DNA from: Alphaproteobacteria bacterium UBA2964 | Lineage (GTDB): Bacteria; Pseudomonadota; Alphaproteobacteria; MPNO01; UBA2964 | Length of the DNA stretch: 11,722 nt | Assembly (NCBI GenBank): GCA_002348425.1 | Contig: DEBE01000112.1 | Span: 1 to 11,722 of the forward strand | Direction: 5' to 3' | Part shown: in pieces, positions 1 to 7,296 of the stretch | How positions within the stretch are numbered: position 1 is the stretch's first letter | How the letters are laid out: every line of letters starts with the position of its first letter | Position numbers and translations under genes: made by a program | The notes under the pieces: model-generated | The model's database searches: none | The model's input: only the letters and a program-made list of their open reading frames with translations | What the model was told of the DNA's origin: nothing

Positions 1-824
1 TGCATATCTGATTTCCCAAAACCTATTCCGGGATCAATTGCCAAGTTAGAGCGCGGTATTCCCATTTTTTCACAACGGTTAACCATTTTTGATAAATATG
101 TAGTAATTTCATATGGAGCATCACCATATTGTGGGCTTTTTTGCATATTTTCTGGTTGCCCTTGCATATGCATTAAAATTGCAGATGCTTTTGCCTGTTT
201 TACAGCCTCTAAAGACCGGTCATCGGACAATGCACTTATATCATTAACAACTGTAGCTCCTGCTGCCAAGGCTTCACGCATTACGTCTGGACGCCTTGTA
301 TCAACAGAAATTATAGTATGTTCCTTTATAAGACCTTCTATGACTGGAATGACCCGGTCAATTTCTTCTTGCTCTGAAATCGTTCTCGCACCTGGTCGAG
401 TAGATTCCCCCCCAATATCAATAATTTCCGCGCCGCATTCAATCAATTTCAAAGCATGTTCTATTGCGGCCCCAATATCAGAAAAACTACCCCCATCATG
501 AAAACTATCTGGTGTGATATTTAAAATGCCCATCAAAATTGGATGGTCCAATTTAAGTCCTGCAAAGGATAAACTTGGTCTTGAGGCGGAATCAATAAGG
601 CGAATGATCACCCTTTCTAGATCTACATCAATCTTTTTGGCCCATTGAAGAATTTCAGCAATATCCGCTTTGACCTTCAAAGCTCCTTCACCAGCGGGTA
701 TATACAGCTCTACCCTATTTAATTTACACAAACCCGTTGGGTCGGGGTTGAGTTGAAAACCAGATTCTAAGTCCGAAAAAAATTCAAAGGTCCCCGGTAA
801 AGCGGAGGCGTTTTTAATTTGCAT
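1..824 (-). CDS. folP: dihydropteroate synthase, 3' end cut by window edge
   Basis: Condenses p-aminobenzoate with hydroxymethyl-dihydropterin diphosphate to give dihydropteroate in cytoplasmic folate synthesis; the sulfonamide target. Reading the minus strand from ATG at 824 gives 274 open codons to the window edge. The TIM-barrel motifs appear in family order: NITPDSF (102-108), IGGESTRPG (137-145), SVDTR (173-177), NDIS (194-197), MHMQGQP (218-224) and DPGIGFGK (264-271). About 95 residues precede the core, whereas E. coli reaches the same NxTPDSF motif near residue 22, so there is an N-terminal extension of roughly 80 residues. The start lies 17 bp after the ftsH stop and no strong ribosome-binding site is visible, which suggests translation coupled to ftsH. 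ftsH-folP is a common alphaproteobacterial pair, often followed by glmM, which would lie outside the window. The last barrel strands are missing only because of the window edge. Confidence 0.95.
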   Translation of the reverse strand, partial: MQIKNASALPGTFEFFSDLESGFQLNPDPTGLCKLNRVELYIPAGEGALKVKADIAEILQWAKKIDVDLERVIIRLIDSASRPSLSFAGLKLDHPILMGILNITPDSFHDGGSFSDIGAAIEHALKLIECGAEIIDIGGESTRPGARTISEQEEIDRVIPVIEGLIKEHTIISVDTRRPDVMREALAAGATVVNDISALSDDRSLEAVKQAKASAILMHMQGQPENMQKSPQYGDAPYEITTYLSKMVNRCEKMGIPRSNLAIDPGIGFGKSDM

Positions 825-841
825 TAAATCATTACTATTGC

Positions 842-2776
842 TCAGGAACCTGGTTGTGGCTCCGGCTTTAGATCTGGCTCGCCACCATCTTTTTTGGTTT
901 TTATGCCTGAGGTTGGCACAGATGTTCGTCCCTCTTTATCTGGGGTGCTATCATCGGGATCTGGCCTAATTATTGTTTCTCCCTGAAGCAAGGCTGTAAT
1001 TTCTTCTCCAGACAGAGTTTCATATTCGAGTAACGCCTGAGCCAAAACTTCAAGTTCGTTATTATTTTCTGTTAAGATACGCTCAGCAGTTTCCATACCT
1101 GCATCAACAAGGTTCCTAACTTCTTCATCAATTAGTTTGGCAGTAGCATCCGATACATTCTTCTTTTGTGCTACCGAATGACCCAAAAATACTTCTTCTT
1201 CATTATCCGTATAACGCAATGGTCCCAGTTTTTCACTAAATCCAAATTCTGTTACCATAGAGCGTGCCATACCCGTCGCCTGTTTAATATCATTGGCCGC
1301 ACCAGTCGTAACATTTTCATTACCAAAGGTTATTTTTTCGGCTATACGGCCACCAAAAGCCATCGCAATCTTTGACTCTAGTTGAATTCTAGACATCGAC
1401 AATGCATCACGTTCTGGTAAAGACATCGTGACACCCAATGCACGACCCCTGGGAATAATGGTTACTTTATGCAACGGGTCGTGCTGAGGTACATGCAGTG
1501 CGACAATAGCATGACCTGCCTCATGATATGCGGTTAGTTTTTTTTCGTCTTCGGACATCACCATGGAACGGCGCTCGGCTCCCATCATTACTTTGTCCTT
1601 AGCATCCTCAAATTCCGCCATCGTTACCAATCGCTTATTGCGTCTAGCAGCCATCAATGCCGCCTCATTTACTAAATTAGCCAAATCTGCACCAGAGAAC
1701 CCGGGGGTGCCACGTGCTATAACCCTAGCGTCAACGTCTGGGGCCAAGGGTACTTTTCGCATATGAACTTTTAAAATTTTTTCACGACCCAAAATATCAG
1801 GATTGGGCACAACTACTTGCCTGTCAAATCGGCCAGGCCTCAATAAAGCGGGGTCCAGGACATCTGGACGGTTAGTGGCAGCAATGAGAATTACTCCTTC
1901 ATTGGTTTCAAATCCGTCCATTTCCACAAGAAGTTGATTTAAGGTTTGTTCACGTTCGTCGTTTCCACCTCCCAAACCAGCTCCGCGATGACGTCCCACA
2001 GCATCAATCTCATCAATAAAAATAATACATGGTGCGTTTTTCTTACCTTGTTCGAACATATCGCGCACTCTAGAAGCACCAACACCTACAAACATCTCTA
2101 CAAAATCAGAACCAGAGATTGTAAAAAAGGGCACGTTAGCTTCACCTGCAATAGCGCGAGCCAACAATGTTTTTCCAGTCCCAGGAGGTCCTACCAATAG
2201 AACCCCTTTGGGTATTTTACCTCCTAGTCTTTGGAATCTTTGTGGATCTCGTAAAAATTCAACCACTTCCTCAAGCTCGGTTTTGGACTCATCGATGCCT
2301 GCAACATCCTCAAAAGTTACCCTGCCAGATTGCTCCGTGAGCATTCGTGCACGGGACTTTCCGAAACCCATCGCCTTACCACCTCCACCTTGCATTTGTC
2401 TCATAAAGAAGATCCAGACACCAATTAATAGCAACATTGGAAACCAAGAGATTAGGATTTGTATAAGCGAAGGCGAATTACTTTCAGTTGGTTGCGCATT
2501 TATGATAACACCACGCTTAGTCAATTTTTCAACCAAATTAGGGTCATTGGGCGCGTAAGTTGAAAAACCTCGATTATCATTAAAGGTACCGGAGATGTCG
2601 TTACCTTTAATAACTACTTCCCTCACTTGACCGTTTTCAACCTCTGCAAGAAAATCAGAAAATGGTATTCCTACTTGGCCGCTTCTGCCACTCGGTCCCT
2701 GAAAGAGATTAAAGAGTGCTACAAGCAGCAGACCAACAACAAGCCATAGAGCTAAATTTTTACCTAGATTGTTCAC
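842..2776 (-). CDS. ftsH: ATP-dependent zinc metalloprotease FtsH
   Basis: Membrane-anchored AAA+ protease that forms hexamers in the inner membrane and degrades misfolded membrane proteins and short-lived regulators. The 644 residues match the usual length. Two membrane segments (about 8-25 and 105-125) flank a small periplasmic domain. The AAA module has Walker A GPPGTGKT (196-203), pore motif FVG (229-231), Walker B IIFIDEID (251-258) and a second region of homology with [19 protein letters not shown] (301-319). The protease domain has the zinc motif HEAGH (418-422, Glu419 catalytic) and a likely third ligand, Asp496. The tail after about 600 is Pro/Asp/Lys-rich and probably disordered. 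The start is GTG at 2776, chosen because GTAGGA lies 8 nt upstream. An out-of-frame ATG-TGA overlaps it. It follows tilS after 84 bp and precedes folP by 17 bp. Confidence 0.98.
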   Translation of the reverse strand: MNNLGKNLALWLVVGLLLVALFNLFQGPSGRSGQVGIPFSDFLAEVENGQVREVVIKGNDISGTFNDNRGFSTYAPNDPNLVEKLTKRGVIINAQPTESNSPSLIQILISWFPMLLLIGVWIFFMRQMQGGGGKAMGFGKSRARMLTEQSGRVTFEDVAGIDESKTELEEVVEFLRDPQRFQRLGGKIPKGVLLVGPPGTGKTLLARAIAGEANVPFFTISGSDFVEMFVGVGASRVRDMFEQGKKNAPCIIFIDEIDAVGRHRGAGLGGGNDEREQTLNQLLVEMDGFETNEGVILIAATNRPDVLDPALLRPGRFDRQVVVPNPDILGREKILKVHMRKVPLAPDVDARVIARGTPGFSGADLANLVNEAALMAARRNKRLVTMAEFEDAKDKVMMGAERRSMVMSEDEKKLTAYHEAGHAIVALHVPQHDPLHKVTIIPRGRALGVTMSLPERDALSMSRIQLESKIAMAFGGRIAEKITFGNENVTTGAANDIKQATGMARSMVTEFGFSEKLGPLRYTDNEEEVFLGHSVAQKKNVSDATAKLIDEEVRNLVDAGMETAERILTENNNELEVLAQALLEYETLSGEEITALLQGETIIRPDPDDSTPDKEGRTSVPTSGIKTKKDGGEPDLKPEPQPGS

Positions 2777-2784
2777 ATTAAAAT

Positions 2785-2790
2785 TCCTAC
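2785..2790 (-). promoter_or_regulatory. ribosome-binding site of ftsH
   Basis: Minus-strand GTAGGA, 8 nt before the GTG start codon of ftsH. It is the only purine-rich motif at a suitable distance and supports the non-ATG start. The bases between it and the coding region include an ATG that overlaps the GTG and is followed at once by TGA. Confidence 0.6.
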
Positions 2791-2831
2791 GAGATCTAAA
2801 ATTCTTAAATTCTGTCTTAAAATTTCATTTT

Positions 2832-2837
2832 CTTATA
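2832..2837 (-). promoter_or_regulatory. possible -10 hexamer in the tilS-ftsH gap
   Basis: The 84 bp gap between tilS and ftsH is strongly AT-rich. Its best promoter-like element is minus-strand TATAAG (5 of 6 matches to TATAAT), about 56 nt before the ftsH start. No good -35 hexamer stands 16-18 bp upstream (the sequence there is CCGATG), and no clear heat-shock sigma-factor consensus was found. In such AT-rich DNA this may be chance. Confidence 0.2.
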
Positions 2838-2860
2838 GATTAAATAGTGAATAACATCGG

Positions 2861-4204
2861 TTATACAATAGAAAATGAGGCATTTGTTGCAGATCTTCTT
2901 GGCTGAAAGTCTGCCTGAACCATAACTACGCTAGCAGGATTTGCCTCTGTACGTCTATAGCCTAAATGAGGAACGCAAACCAAACCGCCTTTATCCCAAA
3001 GTGATGGCAGAGACTGACGAACTGACCGCTTAACATCAATTTTCCTTTGCTCACCCTCTAATTTTATAAGTCTGCGCGATAAGTTATCTCCAAGCGCTCT
3101 AATTATATAGCTTGTAGATTCAGATTTTTCACATTTGGAAAGCCGAACTCTGAATCGACCATCCCAATGAACCCAAGACCCCACTTTTATTTTCTTCTCT
3201 TCACACCTCGCAGCTTCTCTGATGACCAAAATATCGTTTTTATCGCATTGTAATTTGCATCCAGCAAGGGTTCGCGAAGCAAACAAACCTTGTTTTTGGA
3301 GTTTTTTCATTACGTTATTAATTCCATTGTGACTAATAGGGTAAAAATGTCCTCCAATAGTACCCAACAACCTTTCCAAAGCACGTATTGCTAATTCTCT
3401 ATCAACCTCTTTCAAAATTTTAGATTGTATTCTTGCATACCCCAAATCATTAAGTTCAGCTGCCCTCACCAAAATTTGAGTCGTTTGATCATCCAATAAA
3501 TTACGAACCTTTGCCAAATGCCTTGCTGTAGTTCCAAGTGCTCCTGATGAAATTTTTTCCTCTCTTAAAACGGGTAATAATTTTCTTAGCCTTACCCGAG
3601 CGAAATTACAATTTTGATTTGAGGGGTCCTCCACCCAGCTAATGCCACGACTTTTAGCTGATCTTTCTAGCCTAGCCTTTGGAACGGAGAGACAAGGTCT
3701 TAATATTCTAACATCCCTATTTTCTCTTATAGCTGAAATACCAGCCAAACCATCTACACCTGTCTTTCTGCCAAGTCTATGCAGTAATGTTTCCGCTTGA
3801 TCTTCTTCGTGATGGGCTATTAGTAAATGGAGAACACCTCGACGGCGACACCATTCCGACAGCAGCTTATAACGAGCCAATCGAGCGGACTCCTGAACCC
3901 GAGTATCGGGTTTTGGGCCAATCCACGGCAGGATATACATGGGTATCCTTAAAATTCTAATATTATTTTGTGCAATTTTTGCTTCAGACAATGACGTGGT
4001 TCTTAAGCCATGATCAACAGTCAACGCGTAAATTCTACCTTTACGTCGCTTAACCCAACGAGAAGCTAAAATCAGCAATCCTGTGCTATCGGCTCCACCG
4101 GAAAACCCAATTGCTAATTCCGGGCATTTCTCGAATGGCCCAAGAGATTGCATGAGTCTGGAAAATTCTCCTTCTCCGATTGGTTTGTGGTTATCTATTG
4201 TCAT
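2861..4204 (-). CDS. tilS: tRNA(Ile)-lysidine synthetase TilS
   Basis: Attaches lysine to C34 of the CAU-anticodon isoleucine tRNA using ATP, so that the tRNA reads AUA codons; essential and cytoplasmic. The N-terminal PP-loop domain has FSGGADS (34-40), VDHGLR (63-68), HHEEDQAET (131-139) and WVEDPSN (190-196), followed by the FARVRLR segment (201-207). A TilS-type C-terminal region makes up the rest of the 447 residues, a normal length. The second acid of the HHxxDQ motif is Glu, which I recall as usual in alphaproteobacterial homologues. The start is ATG at 4204, 30 bp after the cpoB stop. No clear ribosome-binding site is visible, so the exact start is less certain, but the residues before the PP-loop (SRLMQSLGPFE) resemble the alphaproteobacterial N-terminus. 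It sits between the Tol-Pal genes and ftsH, as expected for this cluster. Confidence 0.95.
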   Translation of the reverse strand: MTIDNHKPIGEGEFSRLMQSLGPFEKCPELAIGFSGGADSTGLLILASRWVKRRKGRIYALTVDHGLRTTSLSEAKIAQNNIRILRIPMYILPWIGPKPDTRVQESARLARYKLLSEWCRRRGVLHLLIAHHEEDQAETLLHRLGRKTGVDGLAGISAIRENRDVRILRPCLSVPKARLERSAKSRGISWVEDPSNQNCNFARVRLRKLLPVLREEKISSGALGTTARHLAKVRNLLDDQTTQILVRAAELNDLGYARIQSKILKEVDRELAIRALERLLGTIGGHFYPISHNGINNVMKKLQKQGLFASRTLAGCKLQCDKNDILVIREAARCEEKKIKVGSWVHWDGRFRVRLSKCEKSESTSYIIRALGDNLSRRLIKLEGEQRKIDVKRSVRQSLPSLWDKGGLVCVPHLGYRRTEANPASVVMVQADFQPRRSATNASFSIV

Positions 4205-4234
4205 AATAACTTAATGGGAAGGTTTACCAGGGTA

Positions 4235-5188
4235 TCAGCGCCTACAACTTGATTTCTTATGTTCGCGATCTAAGCGCCTATTGACCCGCGATGTAAGATT
4301 CTTAAATGTTTTTCGCAATTTTTTGTATGTCATACAGGCTTCCTGATCTTTTCCCAATTTAGATAACGACATTCCCAAATTTAACAATGTTGCTTGCGCT
4401 TTTTTACTATTAGGAAACCTTTGAAATCCTTGGGCAAAGGTGCTCGCCGCTTGCTCAAAGTTATCTCTCACAAAAAACGTACGGCCAAGCCAATAAAAGG
4501 CATTGGATGCAAAAGGATGAGTTGGATGAGCTCTTATAAATGCAGTGAACGCTTGTTCCGCAGCCTCATGGTTTTGTTTAATAATTAGTGAATACGCTTT
4601 CTCAAATTGCTGTTTCGGTGTTTCCTTGACGCTTATCACATTCTCCGAAGAACTATTTTTAGTCCCAAAGGGTTTCACTCCTTTATCTGCCCCTTTGATC
4701 GATGGTCCAGACGGCCTAACTAAAGGCTTGGGGTTGACACTCTGTTGAGAGGATTTAGACGAGAGTGAACCGTTTTTTATGGCGGGGTCTAAACGATTCT
4801 CCAGAGTTTCCAACCTCAAAGCCACGTCTTTATCGAGAGTATTGAGACGCTTTTTTAAATTGGAAATTTCATAATTCAGTTCTTCATTGGTCCCGGTTAA
4901 ACGCCGAATTTCAGCGTCAAGTTGGGTGATGGTGTTGGAAAGCCTTGCCAAGGCGGTATTCAATGACTTGCTCTCCGGGGGGCGAGAAATTTTTTTAGCA
5001 GGCAAGGCCTTACCCCGATAAACATACTTTTGCAGTATTGTAAGATCATTTTGCATACGTTGCAAACGCTTCATAATTTCTGGCGAGTGCTGTGCCTTCA
5101 CAGGCTGAGATAAAGCACCTATAAAAAAAACGAGTGAGATAACCCCAAGTATTTGGATACAATTAATGCTAGACAATGCAACTCTCAT
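4235..5188 (-). CDS. cpoB: cell division coordinator CpoB (YbgF), Tol-Pal associated TPR protein
   Basis: Periplasmic TolA-binding protein that, in E. coli, coordinates outer-membrane constriction with PBP1B-dependent septal peptidoglycan synthesis. From the preferred ATG the protein has 317 residues. It begins with a Sec signal peptide (hydrophobic stretch about 11-27, likely cleavage after VKA at 30-32). A coiled-coil-like helix (about 75-135, rich in Leu, Arg and Glu) matches the trimerisation segment. A Ser/Pro/Lys-rich linker (about 136-192) follows, then three TPR-type repeats (about 194-225, 228-262 and 265-299). The tail is basic and contains Cys315; with Cys285 it could form a disulfide, which is inference. 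The frame extends to a TTG at 5209, but GGTGGA lies 7 nt before the ATG at 5188, so the shorter form is preferred. It lies last in the Tol-Pal set, directly after pal. Confidence 0.9.
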   Translation of the reverse strand: MRVALSSINCIQILGVISLVFFIGALSQPVKAQHSPEIMKRLQRMQNDLTILQKYVYRGKALPAKKISRPPESKSLNTALARLSNTITQLDAEIRRLTGTNEELNYEISNLKKRLNTLDKDVALRLETLENRLDPAIKNGSLSSKSSQQSVNPKPLVRPSGPSIKGADKGVKPFGTKNSSSENVISVKETPKQQFEKAYSLIIKQNHEAAEQAFTAFIRAHPTHPFASNAFYWLGRTFFVRDNFEQAASTFAQGFQRFPNSKKAQATLLNLGMSLSKLGKDQEACMTYKKLRKTFKNLTSRVNRRLDREHKKSSCRR

Positions 5189-5195
5189 TATTAAT

Positions 5196-5201
5196 TCCAC
5201 C
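5196..5201 (-). promoter_or_regulatory. ribosome-binding site that fixes the cpoB start
   Basis: Minus-strand GGTGGA lies 7 nt before ATG 5188. It falls inside the coding region of the longer TTG-start version (5209), so it favours the ATG start. The protein then opens with MRVALSS, a normal signal-peptide N-region. Confidence 0.6.
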
Positions 5202-5216
5202 GCCAACAATCAAACA

Positions 5217-5222
5217 ATTATA
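5217..5222 (-). promoter_or_regulatory. possible -10 element upstream of cpoB
   Basis: A perfect TATAAT on the minus strand lies in the short gap between pal and cpoB, about 28 nt before the cpoB ATG. The hexamer 17 bp upstream (TAGTCC) is a poor -35, and there is no extended -10 TGn. If active, it would give a short leader and separate control of cpoB-tilS. It could equally be chance in AT-rich DNA. Confidence 0.3.
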
Positions 5223-5250
5223 AGACAAATTCTGGTTAAGGACTACTTTA

Positions 5251-5796
5251 CTAATCTACTGTAGTAACACTACGGCGATTTTTAGACCAAGCATCCTCAA
5301 CAGAACGTGCATCAATGGGTCGCTCCTTACCATAACTGATGGTTTTGATTCTATTTTGATCAAGACCAAGCGCCACTAAATAATCACGGGCTGCGGTCGC
5401 ACGGCGCTCACCTAATGCAAGGTTATACTCTCGCGTACCTCTTTCATCAGCATGACCCGCAACAGTTACCGTAACATTTGGGTTTTTGCGCAACCATTGA
5501 GCTTGTTTTTCAAGTGTAGATCGAGCATCAGATGATAATGAGACGCTATCTAATCCGAAAAATACCCTGTCTCCAATATTCGTAACAAGGTCTTCCTGGC
5601 TCCCCGCTGCAACCCCGCCAGGGGCAAGTTTCGCTAATTTACGATTTTTGATAACACTAACTGGGGCTAGAGAAGTTGCAGCCGTTTTGCCACTAATACT
5701 TCCACTCCCCTTGACAGAACCAACATTATCTGGAGTTGTTTCACAGGCACCAAGTGCGAGCGCAACTAATATTATAGTAGGAATTTTCCAGTCCAT
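5251..5796 (-). CDS. pal: peptidoglycan-associated lipoprotein Pal
   Basis: Outer-membrane lipoprotein that binds diaminopimelate in peptidoglycan and is the final partner of the Tol motor during division. From ATG 5796 (181 residues) there is a lipoprotein signal ending in LGAC, with Cys18 as the lipidated residue. The next residue is Glu, not Asp, which fits outer-membrane sorting. A flexible Ser/Gly-rich linker (about 20-65) precedes the OmpA-like domain (about 70-178). Its signature AGHADERGTREYN and LGERRA (113-133) carries the Asp and Arg used for peptidoglycan binding, and NRR (173-175) follows. The frame also allows an ATG at 5814 (187 residues). AGAGGA lies immediately after that ATG and 9 nt before 5796, so the inner start is preferred. 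The upper start would give a more basic N-region, so the question is not closed. Confidence 0.95.
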   Translation of the reverse strand: MDWKIPTIILVALALGACETTPDNVGSVKGSGSISGKTAATSLAPVSVIKNRKLAKLAPGGVAAGSQEDLVTNIGDRVFFGLDSVSLSSDARSTLEKQAQWLRKNPNVTVTVAGHADERGTREYNLALGERRATAARDYLVALGLDQNRIKTISYGKERPIDARSVEDAWSKNRRSVTTVD

Positions 5797-5805
5797 ATTC
5801 GACTT

Positions 5806-5811
5806 TCCTCT
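5806..5811 (-). promoter_or_regulatory. ribosome-binding site favouring the inner pal start
   Basis: Minus-strand AGAGGA lies 9 nt before ATG 5796. It would be codons 2-3 of the longer version that starts at 5814, which itself is preceded only by an A/T run with no ribosome-binding site. Confidence 0.6.
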
Positions 5812-5828
5812 CATTAATAATAAAAAAA

Positions 5829-5834
5829 ATCATA
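5829..5834 (-). promoter_or_regulatory. possible -10 element upstream of pal
   Basis: The tolB-pal gap (5815-5922) is the longest non-coding stretch in the window. It contains minus-strand TATGAT (5 of 6 matches to the -10 consensus) followed by an AT-rich run. Transcription would begin about 25 nt before ATG 5796. The -35 region at 17 bp spacing is TTTATT, only 3 of 6. The gap also contains a weak 6 bp AT-only hairpin (5880-5896), which does not look like a terminator. Confidence 0.3.
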
Positions 5835-5922
5835 AGCCTTACGCTCGATTCAATAAAGACCTCTTCGCTATCAAACTCAAACTTTCTTTAAAAGTTAACA
5901 ACCAAATAGATTCCATATTTCC

Positions 5923-7272
5923 TTACTTAGGAGGCGACCAAGCCGGGTCTGAAGCATCCGTCGGTGTCTTAATTTCCCTTTCATTATGTCCCGTTAAGTC
6001 AATAGAATAAAGTTTTGGTTTGCCTCCTTCTTTACCTGCAGGGGGCTGACGAAAAAACATTAAAACACGTCCATTGGGAGACCATGTGGGACCTTCAACT
6101 GCAAACCCCCTAGCAAGAAGCCTTTCTTCATTTCCATCTGGTGTCATAACACCAATAAACCATTCCCCCGGGGTTTGTTTTGTAAAAGCAATTTGATCTC
6201 CGCGGGGTGACCATACTGGAGTAGAATATTTTCCTCTGCCAAAAGTAATTCTTTTTTTATTCCTTCCATCTGAATCCATGACATAAATTTGTCCCTTACC
6301 TCCGCGAGTTGACGTAAAAACGATTCTTTTACCATCCGGTGAAAAACACGGCGACGTGTCAATAGCTGGGTGTCTGGTTAATTGTTGATAACGTCTGGTG
6401 CGAAGATCCATCACAAAAATATCTGAATTACCATTTTGGGCCATCGACATAATCACGCTTTTGCCGTCTGGAGAATAACGGGGTGCGAAAGTCATTCCAT
6501 CAAACTCGCCCAATTTTTCGCGTTGCCCGGTATCAATATTACGAATATAGACCCTTGGTTTTTTACCAGGCGGATACTCAAGATATGTTATTTCCTGTTC
6601 CGTAGGCGAGAACCTCGGAGTCAAAACTAGGTGGCTGCCGCTAGTGAGATATCTGTGATTTGCCCCGTCCTGATCCATAATAGCTAAACGTTTAATTCGC
6701 TTTAAAGCTGGGCCGCTTTCAGCCACGTATACAACCCTTGTATCAAAATATCCTTCTTCACCTGTAATTTCGCTATAAATCGCGTCAGCGATTATATGGG
6801 CAACACGTCGCCAATTTCGCGGCTCTGTATCTGTTCGCAACCCAACAAGTTGTTGTCCCCGCAACACATCCCAAAGCCGAAATTCAACCCTCAATTGCCC
6901 GTTTGGTCTTAATTCTGTACTCCCCACGACTAAAGCCTCGGCTTGTATTTGACGCCATGCTGGAAATCTTGGCCTCACCCGAAGGGAATTTCGTCCTTGT
7001 ATGAACGCCCTCGAGTCAATTAAGCGAAATAAACCCGACCTTTGCAGGTCGGAAGATATCACACTCGCTATATCCCGACCAAGCGTTATGGCCTGAGTAC
7101 CTGACCCAAAAAAATCTGGTAGTGCTATTGGAAGTGGTTCAATTTTACCACTATTGATATCAACCTTCAGAGTGGCTTCTGCAGGCAGTACCGCAAATGC
7201 GACGTACAATATCGATATAGAGAACAGCTTTTGTAAAATCGGTAAAATAATTTTGAAGTTAAATTTCCTCAT
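5923..7272 (-). CDS. tolB: Tol-Pal system periplasmic beta-propeller protein TolB
   Basis: Soluble periplasmic protein that binds Pal and is displaced by TolA. The 449 residues begin with a basic N-terminus and a hydrophobic signal peptide (about 8-30) with likely cleavage after AEA (31-33). The N-terminal domain (about 34-170) contains the conserved DLQRSGLF segment (75-82). The C-terminal six-bladed propeller (about 175-449) shows repeated blade motifs: PRFSP (219), PRYSPDG (264), PCFSPDG (308), PVWSPRG (352), PTWSPNG (395) and PAWSPP (443). Six copies fit the six blades. The start ATG at 7272 is 24 bp after the tolA stop, with GGAG about 11 nt upstream. It lies between tolA and pal, the standard place. 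Confidence 0.97.
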   Translation of the reverse strand: MRKFNFKIILPILQKLFSISILYVAFAVLPAEATLKVDINSGKIEPLPIALPDFFGSGTQAITLGRDIASVISSDLQRSGLFRLIDSRAFIQGRNSLRVRPRFPAWRQIQAEALVVGSTELRPNGQLRVEFRLWDVLRGQQLVGLRTDTEPRNWRRVAHIIADAIYSEITGEEGYFDTRVVYVAESGPALKRIKRLAIMDQDGANHRYLTSGSHLVLTPRFSPTEQEITYLEYPPGKKPRVYIRNIDTGQREKLGEFDGMTFAPRYSPDGKSVIMSMAQNGNSDIFVMDLRTRRYQQLTRHPAIDTSPCFSPDGKRIVFTSTRGGKGQIYVMDSDGRNKKRITFGRGKYSTPVWSPRGDQIAFTKQTPGEWFIGVMTPDGNEERLLARGFAVEGPTWSPNGRVLMFFRQPPAGKEGGKPKLYSIDLTGHNEREIKTPTDASDPAWSPPK

Positions 7273-7296
7273 TTTTTAATCAGCTCCATTTCGACA

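Noticed and set aside
407..413. Run of seven C (G on the coding strand) in folP
   Set aside because: It encodes Gly-Gly in the conserved IGGESTRPG motif and the frame is intact. Nothing else suggests phase variation.
410..481. Direct repeat CCCAATATCA about 60 bp apart
   Set aside because: Both copies encode Asp-Ile-Gly in folP; a coincidence of codon use.
2208..2558. 116-codon open frame on the plus strand
   Set aside because: Antisense to the Walker A and N-terminal region of ftsH, with no features of a real protein.
3790..3820. Glu in place of the second Asp in the TilS HHxDDQ motif
   Set aside because: A conservative change that I recall in other alphaproteobacterial TilS proteins; all other motifs are intact, so no loss of activity is inferred.
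5880..5896. Hairpin AACTTT / AAAGTT after tolB
   Set aside because: Only six mostly A-T pairs and no T-tract on the coding strand; too weak to call a terminator.
5648..6010. 120-codon open frame on the plus strand across the pal-tolB gap
   Set aside because: Mostly antisense to pal and the tolB 3' end. There is no ribosome-binding site and no known family; the low-complexity start mirrors the Ser/Gly-rich Pal linker.
7035..7052. Perfect inverted repeat with 7 bp arms and a 4-base loop (CCGACCT / AGGTCGG)
   Set aside because: It lies inside tolB and encodes the conserved DLQRSG segment. The symmetry follows from the codons, there is no T-run after it, and it is not a terminator in context.
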